From Candidatus Jidaibacter sp. (GTDB taxonomy: Bacteria; Pseudomonadota; Alphaproteobacteria; Rickettsiales; Midichloriaceae): a stretch of DNA of 20,033 nt. A program made the translations under genes and the position numbers. The stretch spans positions 1 to 20,033 of the forward strand of contig JAJTHY010000123.1 of NCBI GenBank assembly GCA_021298045.1, in the 5' to 3' direction. The notes beneath the pieces were generated by a model, which was not told where the DNA came from, did no database searches, and saw only the letters and a program-made list of their open reading frames with translations. Within the stretch, counting starts at the first letter, position 1. Every line of letters begins with the position of its first letter. Of this stretch, positions 1 to 5,618 are shown piece after piece.

Positions 1-8
1 AGCTCACC

Positions 9-87
9 AAAAAATATCCATATTTTTCGTACCGCCCCGCGCTACACGCTTTTTTATGGGCGGCTCCGAAAAATATTTCTATTTTTT
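9..87. repeat. Large imperfect inverted repeat (hairpin) in intergenic DNA
   Basis: The arms at about 9-37 and 58-87 are reverse complements with few mismatches. They share AAAATA, then ATATTTTTCG, then CCGCCC, separated by short unmatched steps of 2-3 bases, around a 20-base loop. Each arm is itself nearly palindromic: AAAAATAT/ATATTTTT around 10-27 and AAAAATA/TATTTTT around 69-86. It could be a mobile palindromic element, a terminator-like structure or a cruciform site. No T-run follows the GC-rich core directly. The structure is seen in the sequence; its function is unknown. Confidence 0.6.
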
Positions 88-152
88 ACCAATCTCTTCT
101 ACCTACCTCTTAGACACAATTTCTTACACGCTCCCGAGGAATTACAATTATA

Positions 153-353
153 GTGGCTGAAGTGGGGGTTGCACTAACGTCCATGGGTTGTACTGCGCTG
201 GTTAACGGTTTTGGTGAGGGTGTGAATAATTCAGATGCATCAACATTAGGTGCTATCTCAATCATTGGATTTTCTTCAATTGCCGCTTATGAAATTGGCC
301 TTTTATTACAAGACAACCCATGGCAGAACACGCAACGGGAGAAGGAACGCTAG
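153..353 (+). CDS. Doubtful 66-aa small hydrophobic protein or gene remnant
   Basis: This is a GTG-start ORF of 66 codons with GAGGA at 136-140 upstream, a rather long spacing of 12. I do not recognise the protein. The middle (about residues 31-51, rich in I, S, G, A and L) could be one membrane segment, and an earlier stretch around residues 5-18 is mildly hydrophobic. The tail is polar with several charged residues. The reading frame stays open for 13 codons before the GTG, to a TAG at 111-113, so it may instead be the remnant of a longer gene. It converges on rlmE with an 18-bp gap. It may be real, a relic or chance. Confidence 0.3.
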   Translation: MAEVGVALTSMGCTALVNGFGEGVNNSDASTLGAISIIGFSSIAAYEIGLLLQDNPWQNTQREKER

Positions 354-371
354 CTATATACAGCCAACCAA

Positions 372-1079
372 TTATGAATTTTCAGTTTCATCCTTAGCCG
401 TATGGTCCTTAAACTGCAGCGCTATAAGAAACACCTCAGATGAATCTGCGTAGCTTGTTTTTGGCTTGAACAGCTTAAGAGTTTTAAATGATTGTTTGAG
501 TTTGTTGCGCAGCTGCTCTTCTTCCTTTCCACGCAGAAATTTAGCAACAAAGTTCCCACCAATAGCTAGATGGTTGTTGGCAAATTCTAACGCCATTTCT
601 ATTAGCTCTACGTTGCGGAAGTGGTCAATTTCTTTGTCTCCGCTTGCGTTAGAAGCCATGTCGGATAGCAACAACTCTACTTTTTGATCACCAATTAATT
701 GCTCAAGCTGTTTATAAATATCTTCTTCTAAAAAGTCGCCAACAATCAAGTCTACGCCTTCAATTGCATCTACCTCTTTTAAATCCAGCCCAACAATTAC
801 AGACTTAGAACAAACCTCTTTGAGAACTTGTAGCCAGCCGCCAGGTGCGCAGCCAAGATCTACAATCACTTTTGCTTTTTTAAAGTCGGTATATTTTTCA
901 AATATATCCTTAAGCTTAAAAGCCGCGCGTGATCTGTAGCCTTGCTCTTTTGCGAGTGCTACGTATGGATCATTTAGATGCCTGTGCAGCCATTTGGTCG
1001 AAGACATTTTGCGTCCACTACCAGTTTTCACCTGCTGTTTCTGGTTTCTAAATCCTTTAAACCTATTAACTTTAGTCAT
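372..1079 (-). CDS. rlmE: 23S rRNA (uridine-2'-O) methyltransferase RlmE (FtsJ/RrmJ)
   Basis: RlmE is a SAM-dependent methyltransferase that 2'-O-methylates a uridine in the A-loop of 23S rRNA (U2552 in E. coli) late in 50S assembly. The 235-aa product has the whole FtsJ fold: an RAAFKL segment with K55, the SAM loop VDLGCAPGGW (73-82), LLSDMASNASG with D140, GGNFVAKFLRG with K180, and SSEVFLIAL with E215. These make up the K-D-K-E catalytic tetrad of the family. A basic N-terminal extension of about 25 residues precedes the fold, slightly longer than in the 209-aa E. coli enzyme. Its ATG overlaps the tsaD stop by 8 bp (ATGACTAA), so translation is probably coupled and the two genes are co-transcribed. 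The identification is firm. Confidence 0.96.
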   Translation of the reverse strand: MTKVNRFKGFRNQKQQVKTGSGRKMSSTKWLHRHLNDPYVALAKEQGYRSRAAFKLKDIFEKYTDFKKAKVIVDLGCAPGGWLQVLKEVCSKSVIVGLDLKEVDAIEGVDLIVGDFLEEDIYKQLEQLIGDQKVELLLSDMASNASGDKEIDHFRNVELIEMALEFANNHLAIGGNFVAKFLRGKEEEQLRNKLKQSFKTLKLFKPKTSYADSSEVFLIALQFKDHTAKDETENS

Positions 1080-2103
1080 TAAATGATTCCTTCAATTGCT
1101 CAAGTGGCCAGCGCGAGCGTGGTTCAAATTCAAGATTATCAATGAGCCCAAGCCTGAAGCGTTCTAATCCAGCCCATGCTATCATAATTCCGTTGTCGGT
1201 GCATAGTTTTATCGGCGGAGCCACAACATTAAACCCCTTCATAAACTCTATTTCCGCTAATGCATTCTGCAAACGTGCAGAGATATATTGATTAGCTGCA
1301 ACGCCACCCGCTACAACAACTGTGCGAGAGTTTGGATAGTTCTTTGCAAAATGTTTAGCTGCATTTAGTACCCTATCACATAACACATCTGCCGCTACTC
1401 TTTGGAAGGTTGCGCATATATCTTCTGTTGAGGCGGGTTCTGTTTCTATGTGCCTACGTACCGCACTCTTAAGCCCAGAAAACGAGAAGTCAAATGGAGT
1501 ATCGCGCAAGATTGGTACAGGAAGCTTCACCACATTTTCATTGCCGATTTTTGCCAATTTTTCTATTATTGGGCCCCCTGGGTAGCCAAGACCTAACATC
1601 TTAGCTACTTTATCAAATGCTTCTCCTACAGAATCATCCCTGGTTTTACCTAGCATTACGTAGTTGCCAACCCCAAGCACTTCAAGTATTTGGCAATGCC
1701 CGCCAGATACAAGTAACATGAGGTATGGGAATTCCACCTCTGAAGTAAATCGTGCTGTAAGCGCATGGCCTTCTAAATGGTTAACTGCGATGATCGGTTT
1801 GTTTAATCCCAGTGCAAGTCCCTTGGCAAACATTACACCTACTAATAACCCACCAATTAAGCCTGGGCCCGCGGTCACAGCAATTCCATCTATATCTTCT
1901 GGATTGAAATTTTCAGTTGCCTGTTTATAGAGATGCATAATTGCATCCAAATGATTCCTTGAGGCCAGCTCTGGAACCACACCACCATATTTAGAATGCG
2001 CTTCTATTTGTGAGGCTAATACATGCGACACAACTTGCTTTTTATCATTTACAACTGCTATAGCGGTTTCATCGCAGCTTGTTTCAATGCCTAGTATGTT
2101 CAT
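1072..2103 (-). CDS. tsaD: tRNA N6-threonylcarbamoyladenosine transferase TsaD (Gcp/YgjD)
   Basis: TsaD transfers threonylcarbamoyl from TC-AMP to A37 of ANN-decoding tRNAs (t6A), working with TsaB and TsaE in the cytoplasm. The 343-aa product starts with the ASKHA-fold signature GIETSCDETAIAV (5-17). It has the metal-binding HLEGH motif (H109, H113), the nucleotide-site motif LVSGGHCQI and later VVAGGVAANQYI. Its length matches the family (337 aa in E. coli). TGAGG lies about 6 bases before the ATG. The repeat element at 2115 begins only 11 bp from the start codon, so the 5' leader of tsaD mRNA probably runs through that repeat. tsaD is followed by rlmE with an 8-bp overlap. Confidence 0.97.
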   Translation of the reverse strand: MNILGIETSCDETAIAVVNDKKQVVSHVLASQIEAHSKYGGVVPELASRNHLDAIMHLYKQATENFNPEDIDGIAVTAGPGLIGGLLVGVMFAKGLALGLNKPIIAVNHLEGHALTARFTSEVEFPYLMLLVSGGHCQILEVLGVGNYVMLGKTRDDSVGEAFDKVAKMLGLGYPGGPIIEKLAKIGNENVVKLPVPILRDTPFDFSFSGLKSAVRRHIETEPASTEDICATFQRVAADVLCDRVLNAAKHFAKNYPNSRTVVVAGGVAANQYISARLQNALAEIEFMKGFNVVAPPIKLCTDNGIMIAWAGLERFRLGLIDNLEFEPRSRWPLEQLKESFND

Positions 2104-2114
2104 GTGGGCCTCAG

Positions 2115-2203
2115 AATATCGTCATCGTGAGCGAAGCGTGGCGATCCAGCTCTTCTTGCTTTTTCTGGATTGCTTCGTCGTTACACTCCTCGCAACGACG
2201 TGA
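2115..2203. repeat. Palindromic interspersed element, copy 1 (89 bp)
   Basis: This is a direct-repeat copy of the element at 2414-2506. The two differ by two substitutions (such as G2149 against A2448) and a 4-bp indel. Internally it is an imperfect inverted repeat: TCGTGAGCGAAGCG...GATCCA at one end pairs with TGGATTGCTTCG...CTCGCAACGA at the other. Read on the minus strand it translates to the junk peptide containing CEERNDEAIQ, familiar from dispersed repeats in alphaproteobacterial endosymbiont genomes. Recognition of the family is from memory; the repeat structure is seen directly. Confidence 0.88.
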
Positions 2204-2258
2204 AAAGCTCTGTAGCGCAACGCTACTATTTAGGCTAATCGCAGTGATGGGAAAAGAA

Positions 2259-2320
2259 GTCATCCCGCACTTGATGCGGGATCTTAGATTCTTTAGATTC
2301 CTGCCTTCGCAGGAATGACA
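2259..2320. repeat. GTCAT...ATGAC palindromic repeat element
   Basis: Two small hairpins stand back to back: CCCGCACTTGATGCGGG near 2264-2280 and CCTGCCTTCGCAGG near 2300-2313. The whole is bounded by GTCAT at the left and ATGAC at the right, so the outer ends also match in inverted orientation. Elements of this GTCATTCC...GGAATGAC kind are widespread as non-coding dispersed repeats in bacteria. Its right half is the evident source of the 21-bp tandem array that follows. Confidence 0.75.
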
Positions 2321-2413
2321 AAGGAGGGCGCAGGAATGACAAAGGAGGGCGCAGGAATGACAAAAGAGGCAGCGGGAACGACAAAGGAGGCAGCGGGAAC
2401 GACAAACGGGAGC
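2309..2413. repeat. Five tandem 21-bp units abutting a palindromic element
   Basis: The units lie at 2309-2329, 2330-2350, 2351-2371, 2372-2392 and 2393-2413, each exactly 21 bp. The first two are close to GCAGGAATGACAAAGGAGGG plus C. Units 3-5 drift (GCAGGAATGACAAAAGAGGC, then GCGGGAACGAC...). The first unit starts inside the GTCAT-type palindrome and the fifth ends exactly where the second 93-bp element begins. There are no unique spacers, so this is not CRISPR. The unit is a multiple of three and therefore reads as a heptapeptide (MTKEGAG) on the plus strand, but I see no evidence that it is translated. Confidence 0.9.
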
Positions 2414-2506
2414 AATATCGTCATCGTGAGCGAAGCGTGGCGATCCAACTCTTCTTGCTTTTTCTTTCTGGATTGCTTCGTCGTTACGCTCCTCGCAACG
2501 ACGTGA
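2414..2506. repeat. Palindromic interspersed element, copy 2 (93 bp)
   Basis: This is the second, near-identical copy of the 2115-2203 element in the same orientation, offset by 299 bp, with a 4-bp TTTC duplication in the central poly-pyrimidine stretch. It begins immediately after the 21-bp tandem array and ends 34 bp downstream of the rluB stop. It could form a strong RNA hairpin at the 3' end of the rluB transcript. Confidence 0.88.
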
Positions 2507-2540
2507 CTGTAAAAAGTTCATTGCCAAATAGCTACTCATC

Positions 2541-3287
2541 TCAAACTTTAAAAATTTCATCAAGCAGCGTGTCGGTAACCGCCTTCGGTACTTCCACTAC
2601 ATCACCGGGTTTTATTCCTTCTAGGTAGAAAGGGCCAAAAGATATTCTAATCAACCTGCTTATCCTTAGGCCAAAATGCTCAAATATATTACGTATCTCG
2701 CGGTTCTTGCCTTCAGTGAGTCGTATTCGTAACCAAAAGTTTTTGCGAGCATCTTTGTGATCACCTTCAATTGTAATTTGGCAAGGTTGATAGTATATTC
2801 CATCAATTGTAATTCCAGATTCTATCCTGGATATATCTTCTCTGGAAATGTCTCCAAGCAGTCTCACGCGATACTCTCTGTTTATCCCTGAAGATGGGAG
2901 CTCCAGCTTTCTAGAAAAATCTCCATTATTAGTGAGTATTAAAAGACCTTCGGTGTTAAAATCCAAGCGGCCAACTGTAATGATGTTTTTAAACCTGGAT
3001 GGTAGTACATCATAGATAGTGCGCCTACCTTGTGGGTCCATGCTGGTGGTAAGAGTGCCTTTTGGTTTGTGAAACAACCATATTTTTATTTCTCTTGGGC
3101 GGTGCAGTGGTTTGCCAAATACCTCTACCTTGTCCGATTCTCCCACTTTGGTGGCTACGTTGCTTATCTGCGTGCCATTACCTCGCACCTTGCCCATAAG
3201 CACTAGCTCCTCCGCTTTGCGTCTGGAAGCAAATCCGCATTCGGAAATGTATTTAGCTATTCTGGTTAGTTTTTCTGATTGCGACAT
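2541..3287 (-). CDS. rluB: 23S/16S rRNA pseudouridine synthase, RluB/RsuA family
   Basis: The enzyme converts a specific rRNA uridine to pseudouridine. RluB (23S U2605 in E. coli) is the usual alphaproteobacterial member, but RsuA or RluE specificity cannot be excluded. The 248-aa product has an N-terminal S4 RNA-binding domain (about 6-55, including ISECGFASRRKAEELV). After this come the RsuA-type catalytic domain with FHKPKG (72-77) and VGRLDFNTEGLLILTNNGD, where D109 is the expected catalytic aspartate. The later stretch LTEGKNREIRNIFEHFG matches the family's conserved NREIR segment. The start overlaps the end of the upstream amidotransferase gene by 22 bp, so translation is probably coupled. 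Downstream lies the repeat block. Confidence 0.9.
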   Translation of the reverse strand: MSQSEKLTRIAKYISECGFASRRKAEELVLMGKVRGNGTQISNVATKVGESDKVEVFGKPLHRPREIKIWLFHKPKGTLTTSMDPQGRRTIYDVLPSRFKNIITVGRLDFNTEGLLILTNNGDFSRKLELPSSGINREYRVRLLGDISREDISRIESGITIDGIYYQPCQITIEGDHKDARKNFWLRIRLTEGKNREIRNIFEHFGLRISRLIRISFGPFYLEGIKPGDVVEVPKAVTDTLLDEIFKV

Positions 3288-4000
3288 GTTTTTACAAAAT
3301 GTTTAATTAGCGCGATATCGTTATCCGTATACATATATTCAGGGTGCCATTGAACCCCTATGCACAACCAGTTAGGGTCATCTGACTCTATCCCTTCTAT
3401 TACACCATCTGGCGCTATTGCATTTACTATTATGCCATTGCCTAAATCTTTTACTGCCTGATGATGGGTGGAATTAACGTCCGCATTAGTGCTGCCGATT
3501 ATAGCATGCAATTTAGTTCCCGTCATTATTTTGATATTATGTGTGGGCAGATGCTTTGGTGCCTTTTGCTCGTGCTCAAGGCAGTTTGGAACTTCTTGTG
3601 GAATGTGCTGTATTAATGAGCCGCCCATAGCAACATTTATAAGCTGTTCGCCGCCGCAAATACCTAGTATTGGAAGCTTGGCAGCTATCGCAGCTTTGCA
3701 AAGTGCCATCTCAAAACGTGTGCGCTTGAAATTAGGGTTCACGCTTTGATGTTCTATGCTTTTCCCATATAATTCAGGGGCAACATCAAAATTGCCACCG
3801 GTAATTACTAAGCCATCCAATTCCGATACTAGAGCTTCGACATCTGAGTATTCATAATGCAGCAGTTCGATCCTTGCTCCTTCAGATGCAAATGCTTCTA
3901 TGTAATTAGCTCGCAATGCATACCAGGGAGTTTTTGCATAGGTTTCATCTGTATTGTAGTCTAAGGTAACGCCTATCTTAGGAAAGTTAGAGTTTTTCAT
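3266..4000 (-). CDS. Class I glutamine amidotransferase, gamma-glutamyl-GABA hydrolase-like (PuuD/peptidase C26)
   Basis: The 244-aa protein has the class I GATase triad: C115 in LGICGGEQL, and H219 and E221 in GVQWHPEY. LVITGGNFDVAPELYG (64-79) and the GGSLIQHIP segment (127-134) are typical of the PuuD/peptidase C26 family, which hydrolyses gamma-glutamyl amides such as gamma-glutamyl-GABA. No polyamine-catabolism genes are nearby, so the real substrate is open. I place the start at 4000 because AGGGGA sits 6 bases before that ATG and the protein then opens with a normal family N-terminus. The longer frame to 4075 runs through ccoS. Its start lies inside the end of ccoS (14-bp overlap) and its stop overlaps rluB. 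Confidence 0.88.
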   Translation of the reverse strand: MKNSNFPKIGVTLDYNTDETYAKTPWYALRANYIEAFASEGARIELLHYEYSDVEALVSELDGLVITGGNFDVAPELYGKSIEHQSVNPNFKRTRFEMALCKAAIAAKLPILGICGGEQLINVAMGGSLIQHIPQEVPNCLEHEQKAPKHLPTHNIKIMTGTKLHAIIGSTNADVNSTHHQAVKDLGNGIIVNAIAPDGVIEGIESDDPNWLCIGVQWHPEYMYTDNDIALIKHFVKTCRNQKN

Positions 4001-4166
4001 TGCTGTCCCCTTTATTTGATTCCCGACTTTCATCATCGTATAAAATTCGGTTTGCCGCTCCTTCCAGATCATCATATTGGCCGCTTTTGATCGACCATAT
4101 CAAGGCTCGCAGGATTATAAGGCCAAAAATCATTCCTGCGGGTATCAGGTAAATTGCAACTTCCAT
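3987..4166 (-). CDS. ccoS: Cytochrome c oxidase cbb3-type assembly protein CcoS (FixS)
   Basis: This is a short 59-codon gene found by translating the gap between nusB and the amidotransferase. The product begins MEVAIYLIPAGMIFGLIILR, a single membrane segment with the proline seen in CcoS. It continues LIWSIKSGQYDDLEGAANR then ILYDDE. The S-G-Q-Y/F-D-D-L-(E/D)-G-x-A-x-R-I-L-x-D-D signature is diagnostic of CcoS/FixS, the small inner-membrane protein needed to insert redox cofactors into cbb3 oxidase. Its ATG follows the nusB TAA after one base, and its tail overlaps the next gene by 14 bp, so it is embedded in the operon. The ccoNOP and ccoGHI genes are not in this window. Confidence 0.9.
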   Translation of the reverse strand: MEVAIYLIPAGMIFGLIILRALIWSIKSGQYDDLEGAANRILYDDESRESNKGDSNEKL

Positions 4167-4167
4167 T

Positions 4168-4647
4168 TTATCTAGCTATGGATACTTTATCTAATATGCT
4201 ATTGATAAAACCCACTTCGCCCTCATGATTAAAAATTTTCGCTATTTCCAGATAATCATTGATAATTATCTCCCGATCAAGGTTCTTATCTAAAAATAAT
4301 TCAGCGACTGCGCAAGTTAGAATGCATGATACAACTCTTGGTAAGCGATTAAACTTCCAGTTTGTGGCTAAATGCTCCGAGATCTTACTTTCGAACTCTG
4401 GCTTGTTTTGCGAAGTAAAGCGTACTAGCTTTATCAAAGCCGATTGATCTGCTTTAGAAAACTTAGATTCCGACAATTCATTGCCATAGACATTGATAAT
4501 GTCGTTTACTTTTTCATCTATAGATTTGGTTTCGGTATCATCTGAAACAATAGAATACAAACATTGTACGGCAAGTATTCTAGCTGCGCGCTTTTGTAAA
4601 ATTGCTTTTGAAAAAATACGTTTAGTTATGCTTGATGTTTCCGCCAT
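4168..4647 (-). CDS. nusB: Transcription antitermination factor NusB
   Basis: NusB is the all-helical RNA-binding protein that joins NusE/S10 on boxA RNA to promote rRNA antitermination. The 159-aa product has the family's N-terminal stretch KRAARILAVQCLYSI. The conserved C-terminal half includes RVVSCILTCAVAELF, REIIINDYLEIAKIFNHEGE and GFINSILDKVS, matching the usual INEYVE(I/L)AK...FVNGVLDK pattern. An N-terminal extension of about 17 residues precedes it. Its start lies inside the 3' end of the ribH-like gene (26-bp overlap), the classic ribH-nusB order. ccoS follows one base after the stop. Confidence 0.95.
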   Translation of the reverse strand: MAETSSITKRIFSKAILQKRAARILAVQCLYSIVSDDTETKSIDEKVNDIINVYGNELSESKFSKADQSALIKLVRFTSQNKPEFESKISEHLATNWKFNRLPRVVSCILTCAVAELFLDKNLDREIIINDYLEIAKIFNHEGEVGFINSILDKVSIAR

Positions 4648-5074
4648 ACCTTGAGCTTTCCATACTATTAATATCGCGGATGGTCTTAATTAGTTCGCAC
4701 ACACTGGTGCCCACTGCTTGAGCATATTTAAACAGCCCGTCAAGATCTGCTTTTGTGTTTTCATGGTAAGTGATGCATTGACCAACTAGATGCCCAAAAT
4801 AAGTTGAGTAATCATAAATGCATCTTATTACCTCTTGGTAATGTAGCTTAGTATCCTCATGTTCATTTTTAACAACGGAACTTACGCAGATGCTAGCTTC
4901 ATAATTTAGGGATTCGGCCAACATGTTTAAACTTATAGGTAGGTCCTTAATGCTGGGAACCAAGATTTCATCATAAGTGTGACCATTTGCATTCAATACA
5001 TCCACAACCGCGCGGGACATAACGCCAGTTAGCTCATCATTTTGTTTTGTTCTTAAAATAAGAATATGAGCCAT
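4622..5074 (-). CDS. Degenerate 6,7-dimethyl-8-ribityllumazine synthase-like protein (RibH-like)
   Basis: The protein has 150 aa from the ATG at 5074. Position directly upstream of nusB, length and overall pattern fit RibH, the penultimate enzyme of riboflavin synthesis. Examples are the VLNANGH helix, LVPSIKDLP in place of VPGAFEIP, LNMLAES, VVKNE in place of VIRGE, and an ITYHENTKADLD segment in place of TTDTIEQA. The active site is badly eroded. The catalytic His of the TPH motif falls on D74 in the best alignment, and the phosphate-binding NKG region is not recognisable. It is probably a pseudoenzyme or repurposed scaffold. The frame extends upstream through tRNA-Leu (the junk peptide GVQVPSSAP), which is why 5128 is not the start. 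The ORF is intact with no frameshift. Confidence 0.6.
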   Translation of the reverse strand: MAHILILRTKQNDELTGVMSRAVVDVLNANGHTYDEILVPSIKDLPISLNMLAESLNYEASICVSSVVKNEHEDTKLHYQEVIRCIYDYSTYFGHLVGQCITYHENTKADLDGLFKYAQAVGTSVCELIKTIRDINSMESSRYGGNIKHN

Positions 5075-5098
5075 GAGCAACCAAAATAAATTAAAAAG

Positions 5099-5183
5099 TG
5101 GTGCGGATGAAGGGACTTGAACCCCCATGCCTCGCGGCGCTAGATCCTAAGTCTAGTGCGTCTACCAATTCCGCCACATCCGC
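5099..5183 (-). tRNA. tRNA-Leu (anticodon UAG), CCA encoded
   Basis: On the minus strand the acceptor strands GCGGATG and CATCCGC pair. The D-arm contains GGAATTGGTAGACGC, and the anticodon stem CTAGA/TCTAG encloses the loop CTTAGGA with anticodon TAG. A long variable arm follows, and the T-arm has GGGGGTTCAAGTCCC. This is a class II tRNA of the leucine type. The discriminator A is at 5102, and CCA is encoded at 5101-5099. It reads CUA and, with suitable modification, other CUN codons. The ribH-like gene starts 24 bp downstream. Confidence 0.96.
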
Positions 5184-5193
5184 AACAATTTAA

Positions 5194-5214
5194 GGAATTA
5201 CTTGCAATAATTCC
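5194..5214. repeat. 7-bp perfect inverted repeat between tRNA-Leu and fdxA
   Basis: GGAATTA (5194-5200) and TAATTCC (5208-5214) are separated by CTTGCAA. It lies in the divergent spacer between the tRNA-Leu 5' end and fdxA, upstream of a weak promoter-like pair (TTGTAT 5222, TATATT 5243, spacing only 15). It could be an operator or simply part of the tRNA leader. Confidence 0.3.
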
Positions 5215-5285
5215 ACCTTAGTTGTATAAGGCTTGCAGAGCATATATTCAATCAAACTACAAATCAAGCAAAAGGTTATAAAAAA

Positions 5286-5618
5286 ATGCCATATGTTGTT
5301 ACAGAAAATTGTGTTAAATGTAAATTCACGGATTGCGTTGAAGTTTGTCCGGTAGATTGTTTTTATGAAGGTGAAAACATGCTTGTTATCAATCCTGATG
5401 AATGTATTGATTGCGGCGTGTGCGAGCCCGAATGCCCAGCGGAGGCTATTTCTTCTGGGGAAGAGGATAATCTGAAGTGGCAAGAGATCAATCGTGAGAT
5501 GGCGGCCAAGTGGCCTAACATAACCAAAAAGAAAGCTCCACTTGATGGCGCTGAAGAGGCTAAAAATGAAAAAGATAAGTTTAAGTTCTTCTCTGAAAAA
5601 CCTGGTTCTGGTAACTAG
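5286..5618 (+). CDS. fdxA: 7Fe (3Fe-4S/4Fe-4S) ferredoxin FdxA
   Basis: FdxA is a small cytoplasmic electron carrier. The 110-aa protein starts MPYVVTENCVKCKFTDCVEV and has cysteines at 9, 12, 17, 21, 25, 40, 43, 46 and 50. By analogy with Azotobacter FdI, C9/C17/C50 would hold the 3Fe-4S cluster and C21/C40/C43/C46 the 4Fe-4S cluster. The C-terminal tail with WPNITKKK and EKDKF is typical of the alphaproteobacterial and rickettsial form. AAAGG lies 10 bases before the ATG. Its last 53 bp also encode the signal peptide of the next gene in another frame. A probable reductase partner is encoded at 12258-13304. Confidence 0.96.
   Translation: MPYVVTENCVKCKFTDCVEVCPVDCFYEGENMLVINPDECIDCGVCEPECPAEAISSGEEDNLKWQEINREMAAKWPNITKKKAPLDGAEEAKNEKDKFKFFSEKPGSGN

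Noticed and set aside
2309..2413. CRISPR array
   Set aside because: The 21-bp units are directly adjacent with no unique spacers, and no cas gene is near.
2315..2506. 63-codon plus-strand ORF with heptapeptide repeats (MTKEGAG)
   Set aside because: It exists only because the tandem unit is 21 bp long. It runs into the palindromic element and has no independent sign of coding.
2111..2563. 150-codon minus-strand ORF across the repeat block
   Set aside because: It is made almost wholly of translated palindromic and tandem repeats, and it starts inside rluB. Its peptide contains the well-known junk strings CEERNDEAIQ and CHSCEGRNL.
4001..4075. Upstream extension of the amidotransferase gene
   Set aside because: This stretch is the ccoS coding region read in another frame. 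A good ribosome-binding site precedes the ATG at 4000.
5075..5128. Longer N-terminus for the RibH-like gene
   Set aside because: The extra residues (GVQVPSSAP) are a translation of the tRNA-Leu 3' half. The ATG at 5074 lies just outside the tRNA and fits the family start.
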